From the NCBI GenBank assembly GCA_023055355.1, contig JALJCS010000001.1:71651381-71715380 (forward strand): a stretch of 64,000 bases of DNA, in the 5' to 3' direction. The notes under the pieces were generated by a model that saw only the letters and a list, made by a program, of their open reading frames with translations, did no database searches and was not told where the DNA came from. Of this stretch, positions 23,876-36,560 are shown piece after piece. A program made the position numbers and the translations under genes. This stretch comes from Agelaius tricolor. Its lineage: Eukaryota > Chordata > Aves > Passeriformes > Icteridae. Numbering within the stretch: the stretch's first letter is position 1; every line of letters begins with the position of its first letter.

Positions 23876-24189
23876 ACCTTTCCTGGGCTGAGAATCATTT
23901 CCTCTCTGGCTTGAAGGTCTAGAGAAGATGTTTGTTTTATTTGTGGGTTTTGCTTTCATGTCGCTGGATGGGCAAACCGTAAACATCTTTGCTAATACAC
24001 TACCCCTTTGCAGAATTTAAAAAAAAGACAAAATGAACTCTTCTTTATTGAGGCTGCAATATCCTGCAGTGGGTGCAGTTGCCTGTTATCCTTTAAAATA
24101 GAGGGGAGAGATGCAAATCTCATTTAATACCGCACTTTCTCTCTTCTTGTTCATTAATCTGATTTTCTCACCTTTTCCTCCTCCCTTGT

Positions 24190-24540
24190 CGGTCATGATT
24201 CCCTTTCCTTGATTGCAAATGGGCTCTGTCAATTGTTTCATACAGATATCATGGTCTGGCAATGATGTCCTGTGCAACTCTTGCATGTGGTGCCAGACAA
24301 CCCCATAGCTCCTATCAGTTCCCCATCATAAGGTATTCTTCTGGAGCAGAAGCCCCATATGAAGTTCTCTCCCTGCCAGGTGAAATTTCCAACTTACACT
24401 TATGCATTCCAACAATCAGCTTGGCGTTAAGAGTCCTGGAATGTTTTCATTCACAGGCCTGGCACCAGGCTGAATAGTTTCAAATTGATGAACTGTTTGA
24501 ATTGTTCAACCATTGGAAACCATTCACAGAAATAAAAGCT
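24190..24540. promoter_or_regulatory. Candidate conserved non-coding element
   Basis: Non-repetitive stretch with gattgcaaatgggc, ctgtcaattgtttc, ggcaatgatg, caaattgatg and gaattgttcaacc, including an octamer-like ATTGCAAAT and several paired-looking half-sites. Proposed from composition; no coding frame is convincing. Confidence 0.22.
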
Positions 24541-25119
24541 TTCTTCTTGGAAGAGCCAGCTTGGAGTTTGAGCTTCCTTGTCAGGGCCACCATGACAGAC
24601 TTGCCATAGGAGAGGGACTCAGGTGCTCTCCATGTGTAGATTTACTACTTAGGAAGAGGAAAATATGCAAAATGAATATTTGACAATGACTAGGGAAAGC
24701 AGGAGCAGAAGCAGATAAAGTAGATAAGAAATTAACATTGGCAGCAGCAGTTGTCAAGTAGGAAATACAAGTGTGGTTGGGTTTCCCGTTGTGTCATGAT
24801 TTTTTTTATACAACATTAAAAATTTGTGGAGGCAAGAACTGGATCTTCTGTTCCAGGTGTCTGGAATATCCAAAGGGCCACTGGTTTGTGGGACTATGTG
24901 AACATGTTTGGAAATCACTCTTAGCAGTATTAGAAGTCACCAGGTACCAGAAGTGATGTTTCTTTAGCCTATTCACTTATGGGTGATATTCCCCTCTGCT
25001 GCCTGCCTCTCTCCACTATTGCAGTTCAGAGAAAATGAACACATTCAGCTTGTTTCCTCAAAAGGCAAGAAGATTCTCCATCTTTTTCCTCCTGCATCTT
25101 GCACATCACATTGCCTAAC

Positions 25120-25522
25120 TGTGACTGTGTTCACAGGGGTTCTTGGATGAGGGAAGAGATGAGAATGTTGATTTTATGTTCAGAAGGCTTGATTTATTAT
25201 TTTATGATATATATATATATTACATTATAACTATACTAAAAAGAAAAAGAAGGACAGGTTTTCTCAGAAGCTTGTTAAGCTAAGAATAGAAAAGAAAAGA
25301 AAAGATTGATAACAAAGGCAGCTCTCTCGGACTCTGTCCGAAATAGCCTGGTCTTTGATTGGCTACTAATTATAAACATTTAAGATGGGTTAATCACAGG
25401 TGGATCTGTTGCATTCTACAGCAGCAGATAACCATTGTTTACATTTTGTCTTTGAGGCCTCTTAGCTTCTCAGAAGGAAAAATCTTAGAGAAAGGATTTT
25501 TAGTGAAAAGATGTCTGCGACA
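25120..25522 (-). repeat. Solo LTR, same family as the LTR at 6300
   Basis: Read on the minus strand it begins TGTCGCAGACATC at 25522 and ends in AGTCACA at 25120, 403 bp, and tracks the 6300 copy throughout, including ATCTGCTGCTG, the AATAAA signal (tttatt at 25193..25198) and the final CCCCTGTGAACA. No PBS or internal sequence follows, so it is a solo LTR left by recombination between two LTRs. The flanks are CCTAAC on the left (25114..25119) and CCTAAT on the right (25523..25528): a 6-bp target-site duplication with one mismatch, as expected for ERVK-type integrases. Confidence 0.9.
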
Positions 25523-28024
25523 CCTAATTAATGTCCTTACTTCCAACACATTCTTAGGAAGAGCAAGCTGTCATCACAATAGAAAGTTCTTGGTTCAAGG
25601 TGCCACTGTCCCAAGGTGAATTTTTTTTCTAAAGTAGTGTATGCCTTATAATAAAAGAAGACTCCATCTTAACTAAAGCGTCTGGAAGTCAAGTTTTCAA
25701 TCAGTATTCAGCAAAGCATTTCTGTCAGGTCAGCAAACATTGGCAGAATGTTGTATATATCAGGAAGAACAAAAAAAGTAAATATAAACTGAAAAGTTTA
25801 ATTCAGAAAACTCAGACTTTGCTTGATTTGTAGCTGTGGAAAAGAAGAGATCAAAGAATGTTTTTTTTTTTTTTATCTCCTTTCAATCTCTCCAAAGATG
25901 AGGCAGAGATGTGGAGGAACATTATTTTTCATATTTTCTGCAAGTCTTTACTTTGGTCTAAACCTGAATTTCATCTTGGAGACAAATTTACAGCATCTTA
26001 GAGTGGTTGTGTGCTTAAGATGAGTTCAAATCATAAAAGGCTGTACATTTACCTGAGGGGTTGGCATCTGAGAGAAGCAGAGGTGACAAAGGACATCCTG
26101 CCAATACCAAGGTACAAATCCTATATGCCTGGTGTCTCATGAGGCAAGAAAACCTTTGGGGCCTCTCTTGTGCTTTTCCCTTTTCCCACTCTCTTGGATC
26201 AGATTGCCAATATTTGTTTTTAAAAGAGGAGACAGAGGAATCCCAAAGCTTTTCTCTTTCAGATATAATGCTAGTAAAACACATTGCAAGTTTTAATAAA
26301 AATGGGTTTGGGAAACACTCAGATTTAATCAACATTTGTTTCACTGTATGATTCTACTGCAAACCAGATCAAGCTGTATTGGGCGAGAAGATGGAAAATG
26401 GAAACTAAAGCAGGATACCACTCACAGCAATTCATTTTTCTTTCTGATGAGGTTATATTCTTGCATTGTGAAATGTCCTAAATTCAGAAAGAACTCAAAT
26501 TACCATGAAATACCATTTTTAACAACGGACCATTACCTTTGAAAAGCCATTTAGCAGTAAATATATTTTACTGAAATATTGTCCCAAGACATCTGTCAGG
26601 ATTAGAGATACATTAGCATAGGTTCTTTATAGCTCAAAGACTATAATATGTGTTTTCTGAAGAGAATCAAATGCGGGGGATTGAGGAGATTCTCTTCTCT
26701 GATGTTAAGCTAAACAAAAATCTAATTTGCAAAACTAGCCAGGAGTATTCAGCTGCAGTGTTGTGGTAGTGGCACCAGCAGTGCCACCAGTTTAGAAATG
26801 TGAGGGTGTAGAAGAGCCTGAAGCATGAAGAAATATCATCCCACTTTCTTTTCTTACGCAACTTATCTCTGAACTCATGTAGGTGAACACAGTAGATGTG
26901 TTTCCACAAAATCAGCTGCACACCCACAGCAAATCTCATTCAGAATAAAACTGCACAGTATTTCGAGAAGCTGTGCTTAAAAATACCAGCTCTGACTATC
27001 AGAGTCAGTGGGGAAAAAAAGGTTATTTTCCATCAGAAAATTCGTATTTTGGTTTAAGCTTTTCAAGGGAAACCTTAATTCTTTTATGGTTTCCAGTTTC
27101 AGGTAGCTGGAACTTTTATCTAATCTCAGATTGGTTAAGATTTCAGATGTATAGCAATCAAAATGGGGTTTTTGTTTGTTTTTTTGTTTGTCTAAAATAA
27201 AGTGTTTGCTGAAAAGCAAAGGAGATTGTTTTCTTTAGTTTTTGTCAAACAAGCATTACTCTTGGGGGGAAAAGCCTGTGCTGTCATATAGAAATTCTTT
27301 AGCTTGGAATGTCTTGAACAAATTATTTTCTGACCAGTGAGGCTTTTGAACTAAAAAAGTGAGGGAACATAAATGCAAATCCCCCAAACTGCCTTGCATA
27401 AGTGCTATAATGAAGCCTGACTTCATGTCACACTTTCTCAGCTGGAAATGGAGATGCCTTTACTGCAGTAATGGATCAGTCTATAGCAAAGGTGACATCA
27501 GGGGTTTTGGGTCATCTTCCCTATCTTCAGTCAAGAAAAGAGGAAATCGAGTTCCAAACGATCACCTCTGCTCTCCCTTTGGGCACTGGGGAAAAAAGGA
27601 GACCCTCCAAATTGTGGATATAAAGACATCTTTTTATTGAGAAATATTAGGAAGTGATTTTTCGATTATTATGGCTTTGTTACTTCAAAATAATATCCAA
27701 AGCCTTAATCATGCTAGACAGTACACAGGGTATAGATTATTTTTCCACATTGTCTTCCCTGTAATGGACAATCTTAAAGAGCTTAATCTCTTAAAAGAGC
27801 TTTTGTGGAGACTGATATGTAGGCAAGATCTGAAATCTAAAAGTATCACAAGTCTTATGGTTCAGAGTCTGAGAATAAATAAATTGACATAGTGTGCGTT
27901 TCAAGAGAGACCTTTGTAAATGTTTGGATGTGGAACGAAAGTAGCTAGCCTAAAGAGGTAACACTTAGGAACTAGAAATGGAATTCCAACAGAGCTTTGA
28001 AATTCCATGTACATTGTTTGCCAT
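25523..28024. other. Intron, nothing recognised
   Basis: AT-rich unique sequence with a T14 run at 25861; frames of 60-110 codons only, none with a recognisable domain. Confidence 0.55.
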
Positions 28025-28335
28025 GCAGCATCATTTGGGTTGGATGGGATCTTTATGAGTTGTCTGATCCACCTCCCTGCCATGAGCAGGGACATCTTCA
28101 ACTCCATCAAGCTGTTCAGAGCCCTGTCCAACCTGACCTTGAATGTTTGCAGGAATGGAGCATCCACCACCTCTCTGTGCAACCAGTTCTAGTGTTTCAC
28201 CACCCTCAGTGTAAAAAACATCCTAATTATATCTAATCTAAATCTGCCCTCTTTCTGTTCAAAACCATTACTCCTTGTCCAATCATAAAATATCTGCCCC
28301 CATCTTTTTTATAGTCCCTGAGTTTCCTCACCATC
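28025..28335 (-). mobile_element. CR1 3' fragment
   Basis: catttgggttggatgggatc, ccctgccatgagcagggacatcttcaactccatcaagctgttcagagccctgtccaacctgaccttgaatg and caccaccctcagtgtaaaaaacatcc are antisense CR1 3' sequence. The gaatgtttgcaggaatgg block places it in a CR1 subfamily slightly different from the 45-kb copy. The 5' border is uncertain by about 20 bases. Confidence 0.92.
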
Positions 28336-31300
28336 TTTCATGGTGCTGTTCAGATCTAAGAGTTCAAAACCAATTACCCAATGCTGAAGTAATTGAAGCT
28401 GTCTGAGAGAAAATAATGAATATGAATTATATTTTTAGTAGAAAAGTTAAAATGATCTTAATCACGGAGACACAAGTCAAGTCTGCATAATAAACAAAAA
28501 AGCTGTTTTAAGATATCACTAACCATTTTAAGTTTCCCATTCTAAATGCCTCTGAAGTGTGATATTACTTAAATATACTGCACATCATAAACTGTGCTTC
28601 AGAGTCTAGGACGGGATTCAAGAAAGAATCCTGTAGGGAAATATTTAAGCATGTGTTTAAGTGATTGGATTTTAATGCATGTTTAAAGCTAAGCATGAAC
28701 AGAGATGGAGTTATGTCTGTGCTTAAATACTTTTCTGAATTGTCGTTTCAATTATACTGTCTTAAACCCAAGTACATCTGCTACAATTTCTTAAATTACT
28801 TTGGATTCGCTCCTGTGCAAAAGACCTCCATTGGTTCAGCTTCATTTTATTCAAAGTTGGTCTCCAGTCATAGAAGAAGCTGTATGAAGGATGAGTGTGT
28901 CCTGATGGGAATTAAGGAAGGGGTGATTTTCTTCTGTCACATCCCTTAGGCAATATAAATACTCTGCCATTTTTAGTAACCTGTACAGAACTCTTTGACT
29001 ATGGTGGAAACCAGAGGTAAAAACATTGATGAAAAACAACATAGAAGGAGAACAAAAAAGATTTTCAAGCACATTTAAAATGGTTGGGATTTGTTTTGTT
29101 TTAAAAACCTCAGAGAATAAGAGCATTTAATATATAGGTTGGCTACCAGAAAAAGTTCTCCTCTGTTTTTAAGTATATTGAATTTATCTTCCTTATGAAA
29201 TGTTTGTTGTGTTCTCAGTTCTTCTTTTGAGCCCATGGGGATTTTTCAACCTTGTTAAAATGTGCCACCTGCCAGAGACATCCGTTATAAAATTACAACA
29301 GCATAAATTTATGTGCCTGCTTCATTCTTAGGAGAAACATCAACACCTTGAAGTTAAAAGAAAATAGCAGGATTTTACAGACCAGCTTTCTTAAATTAGG
29401 TTTCCTCAATTAGCACAATACAATCAAATGAGGCAAGTTCTCACTTGCACTAAATAGAGAGAAGATAATTTCCCTTGTGAGGCCAGCTGAGGTTATGTGA
29501 TTACTCCCATCGCAATTTTCAGCTCAACAAAAGTAAAATTTTTGCCTGGTCCCTCAAAGTATGGCATAAATAAATAAAAAGAAAAAAAGAAAAAAAAGGA
29601 TATAGATATTACCAACTACATAAAGGATTGTACTAATATTGTGCTAATATTGTTATTTGACTACATGGCAGTCAAAAAACAGTTGTTTTGCAAGACCACA
29701 GGTGTCCTGAGATATTTTTTAGTCCATTGTATTTACACATTATTCCATGAGAGATAAAGAGCCCCAAATCCCTCACATGGTGTTTGAGAACTGAACCCTA
29801 CAGAGTTAACTAAAGTATTCCTATTTAAGCCAGTCAAATAAATAATCCACAGATTTTTTTTTTCCTTTTGGCAAAAACTGTCAACAAATAAATAGATTAA
29901 AGTGATAAATTTTGGAATATTCCCGGGTAGTGGTGAATGATGCTGAGTGCAATTATCACAGAATTCTACAGAAAAGCTTAGATGAGACTTTTCTCTCATA
30001 TTTTAGTCTTGTGGGTTCCAGCTTCATTGCTCAGAGTTGTACACAATTCATTAATTCAAAAGTAGAGGAAAAACCATTTTAGAGAGACTAAAGAATAAGA
30101 AACCACCTTCAGTTTGCCAGGAGTGGTAGGGGCTCTGTCTCACTGTGAAGATCATCTCTTTTCTGCCTATTTTCTCCTAGCCTGAGCTGACTGTCTCTGA
30201 AAAATGCCACCAGCAAAACTCAACAGAATTATTTTCATTGAAAAAGGAAGTCACAGTGGAAATCGTTATGAAAATAGCAATCCAATAGCAAAAAAGAAGA
30301 CAAGATCCAGACACTTGTTTGACTAGTGATGGAGTAACAAGGGGTGGTTAATGCTGAAAGAGACCAGATCTAACAGGTGATTTTTGTGTTCCATGGTTTC
30401 AAAGAAAGGCTCATCCAGTTTAGCACCAGCCCAGAGATGTGGAGAGGGCAATATCTCTACATCCTCTGCATTCAGTTTACGGGCTGCTTCCTGGCTTCAC
30501 TCCCCACACCATTTTAGGCAATTAAGAGGCACTTATATTAGTATTTTTTTGCACTGGTTCTTCCTTGTAATCACTGGGATTAGTGGTTACTGAGATCAGA
30601 AACACCTGCTGGGGATCCCTCTTTGCTTTTGGCTTTAGGGAGCCTTGGGCAAGCAGAAATCTCAGATGAGAGTGTGAAAGTAGGAGAGAACAGGTGGAGC
30701 CTCAAGGGTGCACCAGAGGAAGGTGTTGAATACATATGATCCATTTCCATCTCATGGAAACCAGCCATGAGCTGAAAAGGGGCCTGACTTGGAGGCTGTT
30801 CCAGCTGAGTTTCTGTCTTCACAACCCAGTGAAGGTGGAAGTTTCTGTATCATGCTCTGAGGAAAATAAAAAATGAGGCAAAGGTAATGCAATATCAAAT
30901 ATCAGAAGAGTATGTGCATCAAGGAAGGAACAGTACTTGGTCACACCAACTTTATCTTTTTTTTTTTTTCCATGTGCAGGGATGGAGTACCTAAGAGTTG
31001 TATTTCTGTTTGAGTAAGGACTGTGCAATCATTAGAGGAATGGGGGATAATGCTGTGCAAGTAGGAGTGAATGAGAAATGATCTCAGAGCAGAAAGAAGA
31101 AATGCTTTTCCCAGCAATGACAGGGATGTCCTGCAGCCTCAGCCATGCCCTGCAGGTCTGCAGGGGGGTTGGTTGTACCAACAGGTGCTGGAAGTGGAGA
31201 AGCATCCAAGCAGTGATGACAACAGTGGGATTCAGGTTTTCAGGATGTGTCTGCTGATTGTCAGTGGTACAGGCTCCAAGGTGGTGAGAAGCCTGGAATG

Positions 31301-34300
31301 TGTTTTCCTCATTGTCATCACCTCCACCTCTATCTCTTCAAGTATCATAGCCTGCTCTTAAATAAACTCTTCTTTTCCCTTTGGCTTAGTGCTTCTCCTC
31401 TTTATGCAAGTTCCTTCTCTATTTTGTTTTGCTTTGGTTTTTTTTTTCCCCCTCTTTGCAAGAGGCAAGTTTCCTTTGGAGTGTCATTTCTGACAAACTC
31501 CCAGGAACTCTACCTGCTGCCAGGCTTCTCCTTGCTCCCATCCCCTCCTCATGAGTGCGTTTATTCCTCATGGTCACATTCCTTCCTCCACTCTCTGCCT
31601 GTTTACTGTTTTCCTTCTCTTGGACCCAATGCAGTGTCCTTGGGGAATAATATGATTGCAGTCTACATTTTCAAATGTTTTCACTTATTTTTGGTACCAT
31701 CTTGAAAAAAATCTTTGTCTGTGCTTTTGGAAAGGGCTGTGAATTGAGGGTTCACACCAAATTCAATGGAGCTAAGGCAAGAAATGGCACAAGGAAGATG
31801 AGAAAATTTTGTGTTTCATTATTTCCTGCTTTATTCACTTGGGTCCAGAAATGCAAGAATTTTTCTGTCCTTGTAGGGAGGTCACATCAGAAAAACACAA
31901 TGGTGCTTTTGGTATTCTGCCCTACAAAGAGTTTTGCCTGAAAATTGCCACTGTCAGCTGCTTTTTCTCATGGAGGAAGGATCTCTCAGCACACAACAAT
32001 TCAATGTGGCATTAAAAACCTTCACAAAAAGACCCAGCCTCCAGCAAACCTGAAATAATACTCTTCCACCTCTTGGGAGTGGAGTAAGCACCATTACTGC
32101 ATCAGGAGACCTTCAGCCCCACTCTGCCAATGCTGTGAAATTAGATGGATTTAATCAGCACAGAGAGCAGGTTCCTACTTTGTCACAGCTCAGATTCAGC
32201 TGCAGAAAAAAAAATGCAAAGCTCTCACAAATGAAACAAAACTCCTTAATTCTATCCTCAGAAATATAAACATGTATTTGGATAGTTAGTTCTATTTTAA
32301 GACCGTATTTTCCATCTCATTGGATTAAGTAACTAAATTCCAGTCTGAGTAGGGAATTTAAAATTTTGACATCTAGTTCCACTAAGGGTGCTGCCCATGG
32401 CAATTAAAGATGAATCCCATTGTTTGGCTCTTGATCAGAGCTTAAGCTCTGGAATGCCTGGGCTGTTATTCCTAGAGGTGATTTTTACAGTGATTTCTAA
32501 GATACAGAGAAAGATGTTTGGGAAAAAAATATGGGGAGAGGAGAGGAGAGGTTAAAGGGATTAATTTCTGTTCTTATTTATCTGTTTCCTGAAAGTTTCT
32601 TAAATCACCAGCTGATTCCTTATTAAATTCTAGAACAGTTTCTCTATGACCTGTTTTTTTCAGTGTAATTTTCCAGCATTGTGGTTAGAAAACTGAGCCC
32701 ACCATACTTGGTAGTGCTGCTGTCCCAGTGCATATATGGACACAGTGCTGATGTATGTGATCAGATCCATTAGCCTGTGCTTTGTGAGGCCATGGGCTCC
32801 ATCAGAGCATCACCCAGGGCTGAAAATAATGCTCAGGGAAAAATATTTGGGTAAAAATTCATCACAGCAGAGATGAATTCATGGTAAGCTTCATCAAACC
32901 AAGAGTGATTGATGTTAACTCCCCTCCCCCCTCCACCCTGCTTCTGTGCTAATTTGAGCTGAAAATTCCAGCCTAATAGAAATGAAAATTTTTGTGTTGC
33001 TCCTCAAGACCACTGGAATTTAAAATAAGAAGGACAGTAGGGAAGCATTGCTGCAGAATTTTATGTCTCTATGTTGTGTTATTCATTCTATGTTATTATA
33101 ATAGTAGTTAAGCTGATAGTGAAATCCTTTGGATTACATTTTCCTTTTTGTCATGATCTAACCCTTCTTCATTGTCTGTCTGGCAACTAGGAAATTTGGA
33201 TCAAAATATCAAAAGTGCCCACAGGCAATAATTGGACTAAGCTCAGGAAGGCATTTAGAAAATAGAGAAAGTTTGCAATTACTCTTAGAATTGAGTTGAG
33301 ACTTTTATCATCTTGTATTCTTTCTTTGTTGTCAGCTGGCATTGTCCTCCCTTGCAAAGTGCAAGGGAGACCAAGGCTGGCAGAACATTTTTCAATGCAG
33401 CCAAGATCTATTTAAAGCCTGTATTTGGAAGTATCTTTATCTCTTAAAATGTTTACATGGCATGGTATGAGAGGATGGTATCATGAGCATGAAAGCTTCA
33501 CAGACCTCACATTATTCTCAGAGAAGTTGCAGAACAACAATCTGGTACAAACCAGGTTATTCAGGCCACACACTGCTGGAGGTAAAACCCAGAAAAATGC
33601 TCAGGTAAAAATATTGAGGGAGGATCTCTCCATCCAAACAGGAAAGTGAGGCCAGATGTTTATGATAGGGATGTTGGCACAGACATTTGCTGGTGGAGGC
33701 GGCACTCTGTCCTCTCAGGAACTCCTGGGTGAGATGTCCAAGCTGAGGACAGCCTTGATCTTTGCAGCAAAGGAGCAGCAGATGCTCTGTATCCTCTGGA
33801 GGCCATAAAGGGATGACTGACCTTTGTAACTGTGTCCTTCTCCCCACTGACTGTAAAAGCAAGTCTCCATGGAGGCATTTCAGGCATATGCTTGGTCTGT
33901 TAAATGAGCTCTTGCTGAAAATAGTTATTTCATTGTTCTCCTGTTCTCTAGTGTTGTCCAAAACACCTTAATTCAGCACAACCATTAAATGTGTGCTGAG
34001 CCCATTCTTCTTCAGGAGACTTTTGTCATATTTAACATGAGTATTAAAGACTTTCATTAAGGGAGGCATTTCACTGAACTATGGGTGTCCTGATGTAAAT
34101 ACTAATTGAAGTTAATAGGTTTTCTGCTTGCTTCCACTGGTATTAAACAACACCATTTGCAAGATTTTTCAAGCAGGTGTTATCTTTAAATGACATTTGT
34201 GTTTAATATCAACAAGCTAGAAATGTCAATGTCTTGCCAACCTGTGATTTCATAATTCTTCCTCTACAATATTTCAAACAAATCACCCTTCCCTTTCCCC

Positions 34301-36049
34301 CCTCAGCTTTGGATTGAGTTCTTTAGAATATTGGAGTGAAAATATATTCTTTGCCAGCTCTAAATACAAGGCAGTTTTAAAATTAGGAGCATGTGGAAAT
34401 GCATCTACTCCATCAGTCTAGGTAGGAATAATTTCACTGATTTTGGAGATCTAAAAGTTGTGCATCTGGTCTAGAGCAGTCTGCACAGTCTAACTACAGT
34501 CAGTTGAGAGACAGGCACCTCACCATAACACTAGGTAGGTAAAATACATAAGATTTATCACTTTCTAGGGCAACTGATTGTCACTAGCAATTATAAAAAG
34601 GGTTAAGACAATTAATTGGTCTATAAAACTAAGTTTTGAATAGCTAAGATGAACTTTTATGAAGACATTTACCAGTCTCCACTGATCTACATTCTTTCTG
34701 TCCTGAATAATAAGGAGCTCAAATTGCTCTTTGAGCTTCAATCCTCATGTTAGTTGTTAAAATTCATCTTAGACACAAAGGTAAAAAAATTTGAATAAAA
34801 CTCCAAAAGTATTTTTTTAAATTATGGATTAAAATCAAGCAAAATTGCATTGATTCAATCAAAGGCCAATGTAGTTTTATCTTATTCCCAATGATGGCTT
34901 TAAAACCAGAAAACGCAGACTTCACCAGTTTTTTTTTAATAGTAAAAACTTCTTTTTCCTCAGCAGTCTAAGTGACTCATCACTCAAATTACCATATTTT
35001 GATATATGACCCAGTGTAATTAGGACAATATTTTTTTTAGCTGGTTGTAACTTTTATGCCATAGCTGAGTCTCCAGAATGAGCACTTCATCTCACAGAGC
35101 ATGGGAGAGTATTTCAGAAGCCCTGAGGATGAAATTATTCTCTCTCAACTTTAGCCATGCAGAGTTTAGTTTGTGCACAAAACTTGTTGTCCTTAACTCC
35201 CTCTCTTGTCCAAAACACAGACAAGAGAACATCAATGGGGACTCAAAACTATTTCCAACTCTCACCTGGGTGTGGGAAGAAGCTCCCACTCCCTGGGGGT
35301 ACTGCTCTGCCTGGCCATGCCAGGCTCAGCCTGGCCAACCAGCTGGTTTAGAACCAAATGCTCTGCTTTTAGATAGTTAATGTCAGAGAGGATGCATTCT
35401 TGTACAAATCTGCTTTACATGGCAAATCAGACCCTCTGCTGCACAGGGCTTGGGAAGGCCTCAGGGAAAATTGTGTAAGTCTCTTTTTCCTGGAGGCAGC
35501 AGTTCCTGACAGGCACATGGGATGCAGCAACAGCAAGCGCATGATCGTGGTGGGACAGACAGGTTGAAAAAGAGTAGGGACAGACAAAGAGTGGGGAGAG
35601 ACACCCCAGAGCATGAAGGTGGGATGTAAAAAGGGTACAAAAGCAACAGCAGACCTGCCACTTTCTACCTTGATTTGAGTGACTCTGGCTGGCAGTTTCA
35701 GGGTCCTGCCCTGCCTCAGAGCAATGGGGCAGAGGGGCAGGCAGGGAAGAAGGTGAGGGACAGGAATCTACAAGCTGCAATATTCTCCTCACTCAAGGCC
35801 ATGGGACAAGAATGTGGGACATCAAACAGGCTCCTGAGATTTACAGATCCAGTGCAGTAACAGGATCTGTGACCTGGAGGAGGAAAGGTCTCTCTTTCTC
35901 AGCTCACAAGCTCATTTGATGTGTACCTTGATCACAAATTCTCAGTCCAGCAAAAGGAAACCATCCAGTGATTGGATCTGCAGTGTCAGCCCAGCTAACT
36001 TCATTAGCTTATTAAAAATGGGTTGATGCAAAACCTCTCCCCAGTGCTC
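28336..36049. other. Intron, nothing recognised
   Basis: Long non-repetitive stretch with short purine runs (29570-29600, 32530-32555). Frames up to 152 codons (31247..31705) and 134 codons (minus, 33961..33557) have no recognised domain and low-complexity or chance-like composition. Confidence 0.5.
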
Positions 36050-36560
36050 ATCCCAGCATATATGTGGATACAAAATATCATGCAAATTAGGTAATTAACT
36101 GGGTTTTGCTTCATTAATAGATAAATCAGAGCAATAAGACTCTTCCTAAATACTAGCTATGCATTTTTCCTAAAATAGGACATCTAATGCAATTATTTAT
36201 ATTAGATCTTTTGTATGAGATCATAGAGCATAAAAAGAAATTAGAGTTCCATGTTTCTTGTTATTAAAGGATGCCCCTAGCCTCTTTATTTAATTTGGCT
36301 TAAAACAGACAGCAATGTTTCTATTGTAATTCATTAATTATCAGACTCACATTTTAAATCATAAGTCAAAGATTCCTACTTTCAGCTTGTTCCTTTTTAT
36401 ACTGGAGTTAAGGGCATGTTGGAAGGACAGAAAGCTAAAGCTGAAATGATAATAAACCCTCAGATGCGCAAAGCAGCAAGATGCCATAAAATAATCTATA
36501 TTTTTGAATATTTTATTTAGAATAAATAAGAATTAATGAATTGCAGCTTTTGAGCACAGG
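36050..36560. promoter_or_regulatory. Candidate conserved non-coding element (intronic enhancer)
   Basis: Very AT-rich, no repeat recognised, dense in homeodomain and POU-like sites: atgcaaattaggtaattaac (36080-36100), cattaatagataaatca, taattcattaattatc, and gaattaatgaattgc. This composition is typical of deeply conserved elements near developmental genes. It is an inference only; conservation cannot be seen from one sequence. Confidence 0.3.

Larger units (their letters stand above)
21898..25119. other. Intron, unique sequence
   Basis: No gene seen. A 107-codon frame at 22330..22653 lies downstream of the doubtful RT remnant but has no recognisable retroviral domain. Confidence 0.5.
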
